A stretch of 44,904 nt of DNA from an uncultured Eubacteriales bacterium (GCA_900544975.1 UQXI01000026.1:1-44904); one strand, 5' to 3'. Shown: positions 9,411 through 16,690, counted from the first letter of the stretch. The notes: a model not told the origin generated them from the letters alone. Program-made: numbers and translations.

Positions 9411-9583
9411 GGAATTCCCTCCCAAATACACACATACAGCAGACAAACTGCGGCACAACAGGGCGCATCCGTCTGCCGGATCTGAGGATGAGCCGTCAGG
9501 GTCAGAGGCTTGTCCATACCATCAGAGGCAGGCCGCTGCTTCTTTTGCTCGTTACAGCCCAAAAGATCTGGCAACTCTGCATC

Positions 9584-9612
9584 ATCTTACCATATACATA
9601 CCAAAATTGCAA
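9584..9612 (-). promoter_or_regulatory. Promoter of the ktrB-to-rnc operon
   Basis: On the minus strand TTGCAA (9607-9612) and TAAGAT (9584-9589) are separated by exactly 17 bases, and the -10 is preceded by TGG (extended -10). Transcription would begin near 9577, giving a leader of about 165 bases. The leader contains a TCTTTT...AAAAGA hairpin and a directly repeated GCCTCTGA, but no riboswitch class was recognised. No stronger promoter was noticed within the following eight genes. Confidence 0.7.
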
Positions 9613-9731
9613 GTACCCGCCCTAGTGATCCCAGGGCCATATTGGAGGATTTGAGAGACAACATCGCCAAAAAAGCGACAATTTAGCCAAACAATTGTCA
9701 AATGCCGGAACAGCCCATTTACCAACCAGCA

Positions 9732-9769
9732 GAAAAAAGTATGCTGCAAAACCCACTGTTTTGCAGCAT
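9732..9769 (-). terminator. Terminator after the proximal XRE regulator
   Basis: A perfect 12-bp inverted repeat (ATGCTGCAAAAC, 9741-9752, with 9758-9769) has a 5-base loop. On the minus strand it is followed by ACTTTTTTC, a standard intrinsic terminator. It lies just beyond the stop of the regulator at 9803. The opposite strand also has a short T tract (CCTTTTG), so it may work both ways. Confidence 0.8.
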
Positions 9770-9802
9770 GCCTTTTGTCACAAAGCCAAAAGCTTGATGT
9801 GT

Positions 9803-10129
9803 CTATATCTCAAGATTGCTAATATAAGCGTCCAGGATATCCAACGCTGTTTTTCGTTGTTTTGGAGTTAACGGCACCAGCTTTTGTGTCATTTCATCAA
9901 AAACATGCTCTTTCCCAGAGAGGACTTCATAGCGCAAAACGTAATCAGCGGAGATTTCCAATGCATTCAAAAGTTTAATAAAAACCTTCATGCTAGGCGC
10001 CTTGATGCCACGTTCAATTTCGCCAAGATACATGACACCAATCCCGGCTTGCTCTGCCAACGTCTCTTGCGTCCAACCATGGGATTTTCTTGCCTCACAA
10101 ATCCGTTGCCCCAATCCCATCTTGTCCAT
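9803..10129 (-). CDS. Cro/CI-type (XRE) transcriptional regulator, copy 1
   Basis: DNA-binding repressor-like protein of 108 residues. An N-terminal helix-turn-helix (GLGQRICEARKSHGW..TLAEQAGIGVMYLGEIERG) is followed by a short helical tail ending LTPKQRKTALDILDAYI. The frame could begin at GTG 10138, but ATG 10129 has AGAGGTGG about 5 bases upstream and is preferred. It is roughly two-thirds identical to the regulator at 10275-10616, so they are tandem paralogues. It has its own promoter (TTCCGC-17-TATACT, 10167-10195) with a palindromic half-site pair directly upstream. Its AT-rich composition differs from the GC-rich flanks, suggesting acquired DNA. Confidence 0.88.
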   Translation of the reverse strand: MDKMGLGQRICEARKSHGWTQETLAEQAGIGVMYLGEIERGIKAPSMKVFIKLLNALEISADYVLRYEVLSGKEHVFDEMTQKLVPLTPKQRKTALDILDAYISNLEI

Positions 10130-10166
10130 TTTGTCCACCTCTGATTACACGTTGTTTTATGCCGTT

Positions 10167-10227
10167 AGTATATGCGCAATCTCGAAACAGCGGAACAAGC
10201 AAATAGCGCTGTTTTTATGCTATATGT
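10167..10227 (-). promoter_or_regulatory. Promoter and operator of XRE copy 1
   Basis: Minus-strand TTCCGC (10190-10195) and TATACT (10167-10172) are 17 bases apart. Immediately upstream is an imperfect inverted repeat, AGCAAATAGC (10198-10207) with GCTATATGT (10219-10227), spaced by 11 bases. The same half-site and the same placement recur at the other regulator's promoter. Confidence 0.6.
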
Positions 10228-10274
10228 AAAACCTGCAAAAAAATTTTTCCAGATTGCAAGAGGGGGGCGGAAAA

Positions 10275-10616
10275 TCACTCAGACGGTTCTTCAGGCTCTA
10301 AGTTATTAATATAAGCGTCCAAAATATCGGATACCGTTTTTCGCTGTTTTGGCGTCAAGGTTTCTATTTTTTTTGCAATCTCGTCAGATACATAAGGTTT
10401 TCCAGAAGCTGCCTCATAACGCAGTACATAATCTGCAGAAACTTCCAAGGTATTAATCAGCTTAATAAACATCTGCATGCTGGGTGTTTTGACACCACGC
10501 TCAATCTCACCCAAATACATAAGGCCAATACCAGCTCGCTCTGCCAGTATTTCCCGTGACCAGCCGTGTTTTTTTCGTGCTTCTCGAATTCGTTCTCCTA
10601 ACGCCCTTTTATCCAT
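10275..10616 (-). CDS. Cro/CI-type (XRE) transcriptional regulator, copy 2
   Basis: A 113-residue paralogue of the regulator at 9803-10129. It shares the helix-turn-helix (LGERIREARKKHGWS..AGIGLMYLGEIERG) and the C-terminal LTPKQRKTVSDILDAYINNLE, and ends with an acidic EPEEPSE tail. A GGGGG tract lies 7 bases before ATG 10616. The gene reads away from the 198-residue gene at 10913, with its operator and promoter at 10661-10725. The likely role is autoregulation plus control of that divergent gene; this is inference from the shared palindromes. Confidence 0.88.
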   Translation of the reverse strand: MDKRALGERIREARKKHGWSREILAERAGIGLMYLGEIERGVKTPSMQMFIKLINTLEVSADYVLRYEAASGKPYVSDEIAKKIETLTPKQRKTVSDILDAYINNLEPEEPSE

Positions 10617-10660
10617 TCCAGTGCCCCCACTGCGTCGACCAATTTCAAAATTTTATATGT

Positions 10661-10725
10661 AGTATAGTGTAAATCACAAGTCAGTGGAACTAGCAAATAG
10701 CATGTAAAAACGCTATTTGCTAGTT
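10661..10725 (-). promoter_or_regulatory. Promoter and perfect palindromic operator of XRE copy 2
   Basis: Minus-strand TTCCAC (10684-10689) and TATACT (10661-10666) are 17 bases apart. Overlapping the -35 is a perfect 14-bp inverted repeat, AACTAGCAAATAGC (10688-10701) with GCTATTTGCTAGTT (10712-10725), spacer 10 bases. The geometry matches the copy 1 promoter nearly base for base. Confidence 0.72.
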
Positions 10726-10835
10726 TCAAAAAAAGTTTTTTGCCAAAACGACCACTATTACAACACACAGTCAAAGCAGCACCACAGGCAGCGCAACAAA
10801 ACCCCACTTTTTTTGTATGAAGGCCGATATAGCAC

Positions 10836-10898
10836 TTGCAACCTCCTGTCCGCTATGCTAGTATTAGCATATAGCGCAAATCACACGCTATACGCTAA
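10836..10898 (+). promoter_or_regulatory. Promoter and operator of the 198-residue gene
   Basis: TTGCAA (10836-10841) and TAGTAT (10859-10864) are 17 bases apart on the plus strand. An 11-of-12 inverted repeat, TTAGCATATAGC (10864-10875) with GCTATACGCTAA (10887-10898), spacer 11 bases, covers the expected start site. Its core is the same AGCA(A/T)ATAGC as the regulators' operators. A protein bound here would block transcription start. Confidence 0.7.
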
Positions 10899-10912
10899 TT
10901 GGAGGTAAGAAC

Positions 10913-11509
10913 ATGGAGACAACAAAAAAGATTGCACTTCCTTTTCCAACAGATGCTAAGTTGGTACAGTGGATGGTCAAGCTTATCCGAGAAACACTTG
11001 GTGACTTTTCCGAAGTCGAGAGAGAATATCTTTTAGCAACATCAAAGTCTAAATTAGATACAAATTTATTTAATGGCATTAACTCAATAATAGACGCTTG
11101 GACCACACAGATTGCATCAGATATCCGCTTTGCTACATTTCAGGGATTTCAAGCAAACCTGGAATTTTTTCGGCACCCTGTGGGAAATTGCTTCTTAAAT
11201 GAAAGCACAGAAACTTATTTGAGAGAAAACGTAATGCGCTCTTTACCTGCACGGATTCAGGCGCAAAAAATCATTGATGGCATTCAGAGCAACTTTGCAG
11301 GCTCTGCGTCAGAGGTCCTAGATCCAATAATTGAATATTATATATACTTAGAAACCGTATGTCCAAAACTATCGCACTATTTTGGATATCTCATAGGAGA
11401 CAAGCTTCTATATGCACTTGAGCCCGGTTATTCTAGGAGCATATCAGTTACTATTCCATATAAAATATTAATTCACAAACTATTTGGGGTATATTTTGAT
11501 ATATTATAG
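10913..11509 (+). CDS. Uncharacterised 198-residue protein under XRE control
   Basis: Not recognised. The product (METTKKIALPFPTDAKLVQW...) appears soluble, mostly helical and rich in aromatic residues, with no signal peptide, cysteine cluster or obvious catalytic motif. GGAGGTAAGAAC precedes the ATG, so translation should be efficient. It is AT-rich and divergently transcribed from the XRE pair, with a shared palindrome over its start site. That placement is typical of a gene kept silent by a small repressor, such as a toxin-like or phage-derived gene, but the sequence itself does not prove any function. Confidence 0.75.
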   Translation: METTKKIALPFPTDAKLVQWMVKLIRETLGDFSEVEREYLLATSKSKLDTNLFNGINSIIDAWTTQIASDIRFATFQGFQANLEFFRHPVGNCFLNESTETYLRENVMRSLPARIQAQKIIDGIQSNFAGSASEVLDPIIEYYIYLETVCPKLSHYFGYLIGDKLLYALEPGYSRSISVTIPYKILIHKLFGVYFDIL

Positions 11510-11800
11510 TGCTATATACTTCTATCATACAACAAGCAAAGGCAGGATGTTCTGTATGATTCCTTGCCAAATGGATACGAGGATGTCCCTATGGCAAACG
11601 GAACATGCATGGAGAATTTGCCAGACCTCCTCATTTTCGTGCCTTCTGCAAGCCTGAAGCGTCAAGATCATTCCATAAAAGATACATATATATTGTTGAT
11701 TTTCTTATATATTACCAACTATTGTATCATATTGTATATGATACAATAGTTGCAATTTGCGTTGCGGCAAAATTGCCCCTTCAGGGAACACAATCAAGGC
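11510..11800. other. AT-rich non-coding stretch with a long palindrome
   Basis: No convincing gene. A 61-codon plus-strand reading frame (11564-11749) lacks a ribosome site and runs into the palindrome, so it is not called. The main content is the palindrome at 11716-11752, annotated separately. Confidence 0.6.
11716..11752. repeat. Perfect 17-bp-arm palindrome
   Basis: CAACTATTGTATCATAT (11716-11732) and its exact reverse complement (11736-11752) flank a 3-base loop. There is no clear T tract on either side, so it is a poor intrinsic terminator. It marks the right edge of the AT-rich patch and could be a protein-binding site, a transposon remnant or a cruciform. Confidence 0.85.
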
Positions 11801-11910
11801 CGTAGGGACAAACATATGGACCCGCCTATGGTAGGTATTTTGAATTCGCCGAACGTGGGATGAAGACGCAAGGTGTTTCCGCCGGGCGGACACATGGGTC
11901 CGCCCCTACG
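11801..11910. repeat. 110-bp MITE-like repeat, copy A
   Basis: Begins CGTAGGGACAAACATATGG and ends GGGTCCGCCCCTACG, so its ends are imperfect inverted repeats of about 27 bases around the core GGCGGACNCATG. The inner part begins TATGGTAGGTATT and includes GAATTCGC. It has the same length and plan as copy B 137 bases on, with no room for a protein. No target-site duplication was seen. Confidence 0.75.
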
Positions 11911-12047
11911 ACCTGGCACATAATATCGCAGTGCAGTACGAAAACAGATTGTTTGGAATTTTTGTAAAACATCCATTTTTTCGCCTAAATGCATGCATGA
12001 AAATAACAAAGCGCGTCGGATCATTTCTGCCCATCCTCGCCATTTCC

Positions 12048-12157
12048 CGTAGGGGCGGACCCATGTGTCCGCCCGTGGTAGGCATTATAAATTCGCTGGG
12101 CATAGATGTGATACGCATCACGCCCTTGTTAGGCGGACACACAGGTCCACCCTTACG
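12048..12157. repeat. 110-bp MITE-like repeat, copy B
   Basis: Begins CGTAGGGGCGGACCCATGTG and ends with an imperfect inverted copy finishing CACCCTTACG. It matches copy A in orientation, in length (110 bases) and in the inner GTGGTAGGCATT..AATTCGC segment. The inner halves then diverge. Confidence 0.75.
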
Positions 12158-12186
12158 AGCAAAGGGCAAGATGTCGTGTGCATCAA

Positions 12187-12223
12187 AGGCCTACTGCAAA
12201 TCATGCGATTTGGCAGTAGGCCT
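12187..12223 (-). terminator. Terminator after the AlkZ/YcaQ-like gene
   Basis: AGGCCTACTGC and GCAGTAGGCCT bracket a further AAATC/GATTT pairing around a GCAT loop. On the minus strand TTTGATG follows. It lies 20 bases past the stop at 12242. Confidence 0.7.
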
Positions 12224-12241
12224 GTTTGCATATGATTCCGT

Positions 12242-13270
12242 TCACGTTGCCGACTTCTGCACCTGGATGCGGGCATCCGGCCAGAGGGCTGCGGCGGTGG
12301 TCTGGAGCAGCTCCAAATCCGCTGGGCACAGCTCTACGAGGGGTAGAATTTGCAGCCTCCCACCGGTTCGCTTCCAGCGGGCCACCACCTGGCCCCGGAG
12401 CAGCACCGGGGGGCTCACGATTCCGGCCAGGCTGAAAATCCCCCGGAGGCACTGGGGCGGCAGGCAGGGATTTTCCCGCTTCTCATAGCTCAGCATCAGC
12501 GGATCAAAGCCCGCCAGGAACAGGCATGCCGGAATATCGGGCAGACTCCGGCTGGTCCCAAGATCATAGTACACCTGCCCCCCGCAGGGAATCTCCCGCA
12601 GATCCAGATCCTGCATTTGTCGCTTCAGCTCCCGTTGGGACAGGCCCAGGAAGTAGGCGGCATCCCGCAGGGTGGCCGGTCCGCAGTGGGTAAAATACCG
12701 GCGGAGGATTTCCCGCCAGGCCGCCGCCTCCCCCATGGGCTCAAAAGGCGGCGCAAGGCGGAAGGCCTTCTCCTCCTGGACCAGATGGACCAGCTTCCCC
12801 GCCTCTGCCAGCGCCCGGATGGCGCCGCCCCAGGGATTGAACACGCTCTCCTCCTCCTGCTCCGTCAGCCCCCGCCCCCGGCAAATTTCCCGCAACATCT
12901 CCCGGGTTGCCGGTCCCCCGGCCAGCGTGTCCAGAATGAGGGCGGCAAAGTACGCCTTTCGCTCCCGGGTGATCCACTCATCCGCTTCCAACGTATCACA
13001 GGGGCGCAAGGTGTGGTGGCGGCCTTCGTGGAGATACAGGGGCAGATCCTCCTCCCGAAACAGGTGGATAGTCCCCCGCAGCGTCCAGCTTTTGACCAAA
13101 CCTCGGTTCCAGTCCGACCCGCTGCATCCCCGGATCGCCAGGGCATGGCGGCTATGGGACAGGAACTGGGCCTGGATGCCGTTCAAATCCCGGCAGATTT
13201 CCTCCCCCGGCGCCGGATCTGTCAGATGCTGTCGGGACAGGCGGAGGGCAATCAGCTCTTCTACCGTCAT
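12242..13270 (-). CDS. Winged-helix DNA glycosylase-like protein (AlkZ/YcaQ family)
   Basis: A 342-residue member of the HTH_42 (COG3214) family, whose studied members unhook interstrand crosslinks or remove bulky alkyl adducts from DNA. The N-terminal helices carry LNGIQAQFLSHSRHALA, where GIQAQ fits the catalytic QxQ form seen in Streptomyces AlkZ rather than the QxD of E. coli YcaQ. The family beta-hairpin region is TLRGTIHLF. Its start overlaps the acetyltransferase stop (ATGA), so the two genes are co-transcribed from the promoter at 13855-13883. Family membership is firm; the exact lesion is unknown. Confidence 0.85.
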   Translation of the reverse strand: MTVEELIALRLSRQHLTDPAPGEEICRDLNGIQAQFLSHSRHALAIRGCSGSDWNRGLVKSWTLRGTIHLFREEDLPLYLHEGRHHTLRPCDTLEADEWITRERKAYFAALILDTLAGGPATREMLREICRGRGLTEQEEESVFNPWGGAIRALAEAGKLVHLVQEEKAFRLAPPFEPMGEAAAWREILRRYFTHCGPATLRDAAYFLGLSQRELKRQMQDLDLREIPCGGQVYYDLGTSRSLPDIPACLFLAGFDPLMLSYEKRENPCLPPQCLRGIFSLAGIVSPPVLLRGQVVARWKRTGGRLQILPLVELCPADLELLQTTAAALWPDARIQVQKSAT

Positions 13271-13821
13271 GGCAATTCCGGTCTCCGCTTTCCGGCATAG
13301 ACCTCCTGATACAGCCGCTCCGCCACCTGGCGGGCCTCCTGGTCCGTAAGCGGGTCAGGTCTCGACATGAGCAGCAGCGGCAGACTGGGGCCGTCCCCAT
13401 GCAGGCAGGGCATTTGATAAGGGTAATGATTCAGATAGAAGCCATTGCGCTCATAAAACCCAATTCTTCTCCGCTGCATCTGCCCCTCCGGTGGCTCCAC
13501 TTCCAACAGCATGGGCTTGTTCCACCGGTCCCACACATATTCCAGCATTTTGGCCCCCATCCCCTGCCCCCGGAGGCTGGGCGACACGGCAAAGTTCTCC
13601 AGAAAGACCATCCCCTCCAGATTCCACAGCATAAGCAGACCCCGAACCTGCGCCCCCTCCTCCAGGGTCAGAAGCTCCATAGAGGACGTACCCAGAAGCT
13701 GCCACATCTCCGCCATATCCCGGCGCTCCTCCACTGGGAACGCCTCTTCCAGCAGCTCCTCCACTCCAGCTTTCACAAACGGAGGCAGCTCCTGCCACCG
13801 ACGATATACCCGAAATTCCAT
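13267..13821 (-). CDS. GNAT-family N-acetyltransferase
   Basis: A 184-residue acetyl-CoA-dependent acetyltransferase. The acetyl-CoA pyrophosphate loop is VSPSLRGQGMGAKML (motif A, R/Q-x-x-G-x-G/A), followed by an aromatic motif B region with RIGFYERNGF. The substrate is unknown. It is the first gene of a two-gene unit with the AlkZ-like glycosylase. Confidence 0.88.
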   Translation of the reverse strand: MEFRVYRRWQELPPFVKAGVEELLEEAFPVEERRDMAEMWQLLGTSSMELLTLEEGAQVRGLLMLWNLEGMVFLENFAVSPSLRGQGMGAKMLEYVWDRWNKPMLLEVEPPEGQMQRRRIGFYERNGFYLNHYPYQMPCLHGDGPSLPLLLMSRPDPLTDQEARQVAERLYQEVYAGKRRPELP

Positions 13822-13854
13822 GGTTTCTCTCCACCTTTCACAACTTATATTTCT

Positions 13855-13883
13855 ATTATACCGAATGGGTCACTGCATTTCAA
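13855..13883 (-). promoter_or_regulatory. Promoter of the acetyltransferase-glycosylase pair
   Basis: Minus-strand TTGAAA (13878-13883) and TATAAT (13855-13860) are exactly 17 bases apart, about 35 bases before the ATG at 13821. Confidence 0.8.
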
Positions 13884-13953
13884 CCTCAGATTGGAAATCT
13901 CCTCCCACCAATTCGGCGCTCCCGCGCCTATGGGGATCCGCCCTCCCCAGGGC

Positions 13954-13982
13954 TTTTCTTTTGGGGCAGTTTCTGGTATACT
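13954..13982 (+). promoter_or_regulatory. Extended -10 promoter of the radical SAM gene
   Basis: TGG directly precedes TATACT (13977-13982), an extended -10. The -35 position (TTTTCT, 13954-13959) is weak. The start codon is 31 bases further on at 14014. Confidence 0.5.
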
Positions 13983-14013
13983 GAAGGCAGAATTTAAAAT
14001 GGGAGGCATTTCT

Positions 14014-15834
14014 ATGCCTGAATTTTTGCCAATCTCCCGGGCAGATATGGCAGCCCGGGGATGGGAACAATGCGACTTTGTCTATGTCATTGGTGACGCC
14101 TACGTGGACCATCCCTCCTTTGGCCACGCCATCATCAGCCGGGTTCTGGAGGCGGCGGGGTATAAAGTGGGGATCCTCTCCCAGCCGGACTGGAAGGATC
14201 CCAAATCCATCTGCGCCCTGGGACGGCCCCGACTGGGCTTTCTGGTCACAGGGGGCAATATGGACTCCATGGTAAACCACTATTCCGTGTCCCATCACCG
14301 CCGGAAGACCGACGCCTTCACCCCCGGCGGCGTCATGGGCAAGCGGCCGGACCGGGCCACCATCGTGTACTGCAATCTCATCCGCCAGACCTACCGGGAC
14401 GTGCCCATCCTCATCGGCGGCGTAGAGGCCAGTCTGCGGCGGCTGGCACACTACGACTACTGGTCCGACCAGATGCGCCGCTCCATTCTGCTGGACGCCC
14501 AGGCAGACCTGCTCCTCTACGGAATGGGGGAGCGGAGCATCCGGGAGGTGGCCGATGGACTGAACAGCGGCCTCAGAATCGGGGATATGACTTACATCGA
14601 CGGCACCGTCTACCGAACCGGGGCCCTGGACGACAGCCTGCCCACCCTGGTTCTGCCGGATTACGAAGCCCTCCGGCAAAACTCCCGGCAGTACGCTGAG
14701 AGCTTTCGGATCCAGTACCGGAATACGGACCCCTTCACCGCCAAGCGGTTGGCAGAGCCCTATGGACGGGAATTTGTGGTGCAGAATCCCCCTCAAAAAC
14801 CCCTGTCCCAAGAAGAAATGGACGCCGTCTATGACCTCCCCTACTGTCGGGACTATCACCCCAGCTATCGGAAGGCTGGGGGCGTCCCCGCCATCCAGGA
14901 GGTGCAGTTCAGCCTGGTGTCCAACCGGGGCTGCTTTGGGGCCTGCTCCTTCTGCGCCCTCACCTTCCACCAGGGACGGATCATCCAGACCCGCAGCCAC
15001 GGCTCTATCCTGGCGGAGGCGGAGAACATGACCCACCACCCAGACTTCAAGGGCTACATCCACGACGTGGGCGGCCCCACCGCAGACTTTCGCGCCCCGG
15101 CCTGTGACAAGCAGCTGACCAAAGGGGCCTGCCCCGGGCGGCAATGTCTCTTCCCCACCCCCTGCCCCAACCTTCGGGCAGATCACAGCGACTACCTGAG
15201 CCTCCTGCGCAAACTCCGAAAGCTACCCGGGGTGAAGAAGGTTTTCATCCGCAGCGGCATTCGCTTTGACTACGTCCTGGCGGACAAGCGGGACACCTTC
15301 CTCCGGGAGCTGGTGCAGCACCACGTCTCCGGACAATTGAAGGTGGCCCCGGAACACGTGTCGGACCCAGTCCTGGCAAAAATGGGCAAACCCAAAAACG
15401 CCGTCTACCGTCAGTTTGCCAGCCGGTACTTTGCCCTGAACCAGCAGTACCATTTGAAGCAATATCTGGTGCCCTATCTCATGTCCTCCCACCCCGGCTC
15501 TACCCTCCGGGAGGCGGTGGAGCTGGCGGAGTTCGCCCGGGACATGGGCTACATGCCGGAGCAGGTTCAGGACTTCTATCCTACCCCCTCCACCCTGTCC
15601 ACAGTGATGTACTGCACCGGTCTGGACCCCAGGACCATGGAGCCGGTGTACGTCCCCCGGAGCCCTCACGAGAAGGCCATGCAGCGGGCTCTCATTCAAT
15701 ACCGGGATCCCAAAAATTACCGCCTGGTCCATGAAGCCCTGGTCCTGGCCGGGCGGGAGGATTTGATCGGCGCCGGTCCCAAGTGCCTGATTCCCCCGCC
15801 CAGACCCACGCGGCCAGCCAAGAGCCGCAGATAG
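14014..15834 (+). CDS. ygiQ: YgiQ-family radical SAM protein
   Basis: A 606-residue radical S-adenosylmethionine protein of unknown reaction. The [4Fe-4S]-binding motif is NRGCFGACSFCALTFHQGR (CxxxCxxC). An N-terminal YgiQ domain (YVIGDAYVDHPSFGHAII, GGNMDSMVNHYSV) and a C-terminal region with VAPEHVSDPVLAKMGKP are typical. The frame is open far upstream, but ATG 14014 has GGGAGG 7 bases before it and gives the family's usual N-terminus (MPEFLPISRADMAARGW). It is followed after 64 bases by the OB-fold gene. Confidence 0.93.
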   Translation: MPEFLPISRADMAARGWEQCDFVYVIGDAYVDHPSFGHAIISRVLEAAGYKVGILSQPDWKDPKSICALGRPRLGFLVTGGNMDSMVNHYSVSHHRRKTDAFTPGGVMGKRPDRATIVYCNLIRQTYRDVPILIGGVEASLRRLAHYDYWSDQMRRSILLDAQADLLLYGMGERSIREVADGLNSGLRIGDMTYIDGTVYRTGALDDSLPTLVLPDYEALRQNSRQYAESFRIQYRNTDPFTAKRLAEPYGREFVVQNPPQKPLSQEEMDAVYDLPYCRDYHPSYRKAGGVPAIQEVQFSLVSNRGCFGACSFCALTFHQGRIIQTRSHGSILAEAENMTHHPDFKGYIHDVGGPTADFRAPACDKQLTKGACPGRQCLFPTPCPNLRADHSDYLSLLRKLRKLPGVKKVFIRSGIRFDYVLADKRDTFLRELVQHHVSGQLKVAPEHVSDPVLAKMGKPKNAVYRQFASRYFALNQQYHLKQYLVPYLMSSHPGSTLREAVELAEFARDMGYMPEQVQDFYPTPSTLSTVMYCTGLDPRTMEPVYVPRSPHEKAMQRALIQYRDPKNYRLVHEALVLAGREDLIGAGPKCLIPPPRPTRPAKSRR

Positions 15835-15898
15835 CCCGCATATCCCGCCAGGGCCTGTCATAGAGTATTCCATACGAACTGGAATTTGAGGTGGAAGT

Positions 15899-16513
15899 AT
15901 GGAACACACTGCCAATCAGGCCGTCATCCGGGGCACCCTTCTGGAGCTGCCCCAGTTTTCCCATGAGAATCACGGCAACCGGTTTTACCGCTTTGTTTTA
16001 GAGGTTCCTCGGCTGTCCGGCGCCGTGGATCACCTGCCGGTGATTGCCCGGGAGGAGGCCCTCAATCAAATGGACCTGTCCGGCGGCACGTACATCGAGG
16101 TACGGGGACAGATCCGCTCCTTCAACAATCACAGCGCTGTGGGGCAGCGACTGCTGATTTTCGTCTTTGCCGACTCCGTCCAGACCAGCCAAGAGGAGCC
16201 CTGCAATCAAGTCCTTCTCAACGGGACCATCTGCAAGGCTCCCATTTACCGCCGGACCCCCCTGGGCCGGGAGATCTGTGACGTGATGTTGGCGGTGCCC
16301 CGGTCCTACCGGCGCTCGGACTACCTGCCCTGCATCCTCTGGGGCCGGACTGCACAGGACATCTCCCAATGTACCACCGGCGACACCATCTCCCTCACCG
16401 GCCGCCTGCAAAGCAGGCTCTACCGGAAGGCCACCGACGATGGCGTAGAGGTCCGCACCGCCTATGAAATCTCCGCCCTCACCGCCCAGTGCCAGCAGGA
16501 TCCGCTTACATAG
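15899..16513 (+). CDS. Tandem OB-fold, single-stranded DNA-binding-like protein
   Basis: A 204-residue protein built of two similar halves, each resembling a PriB/SSB-type OB fold: VIRGTLLELPQFSHEN..FYRFVLEVPRLSG, then VLLNGTICKAPIYRRTPLGR..CDVMLAVPR. The second half continues with LPCILWGRTAQDIS and GDTISLTGRLQSRLY, as in SSB proteins. It lacks the glycine-rich linker and acidic tail of canonical SSB, so it is a dedicated variant rather than the replicative SSB. GAGGTGGAAGT precedes the ATG. Confidence 0.8.
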   Translation: MEHTANQAVIRGTLLELPQFSHENHGNRFYRFVLEVPRLSGAVDHLPVIAREEALNQMDLSGGTYIEVRGQIRSFNNHSAVGQRLLIFVFADSVQTSQEEPCNQVLLNGTICKAPIYRRTPLGREICDVMLAVPRSYRRSDYLPCILWGRTAQDISQCTTGDTISLTGRLQSRLYRKATDDGVEVRTAYEISALTAQCQQDPLT

Positions 16514-16544
16514 CGCCTCCCACAACCCGGCCAAACCCTCTCAT

Positions 16545-16578
16545 ACGCCCGTTCCGCATCTGCGGTATGGGCGTTTTT
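16545..16578 (+). terminator. Terminator after the OB-fold gene
   Basis: ACGCCC (16545-16550) pairs with GGGCGT (16569-16574), with an inner CCGC/GCGG pairing, followed by TTTTT. Confidence 0.8.
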
Positions 16579-16643
16579 CCTTGATACCAACCGCAGTAGA
16601 AGAAGGATTCAGGCCACCGGGCAGAAAAACCGGCTTTTTTATG

Positions 16644-16682
16644 AAAACGAGGCTGCCTCGCCAAACGGTGCGAGGCAGCCTC
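16644..16682 (-). terminator. Terminator after the ABC exporter-acetyltransferase unit
   Basis: A perfect 12-bp stem GAGGCTGCCTCG (16649-16660) with 16671-16682 is followed on the minus strand by TTTTC. It starts 9 bases beyond the stop codon at 16691. Confidence 0.85.
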
Positions 16683-16690
16683 ATATCAAA

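Noticed and set aside
9411..9612. Cyclic di-AMP (ydaO) riboswitch before ktrB
   Set aside because: The conserved GGGGAACC- and GAATCCG-like cores of that class were not found in the leader, so only a generic leader is reported.
11564..11749. 61-residue plus-strand protein
   Set aside because: No ribosome site, runs into a palindrome, and no recognisable product.
11801..12157. CRISPR array
   Set aside because: Only two copies, each 110 bases with inverted ends; not the short repeat-spacer pattern of CRISPR.
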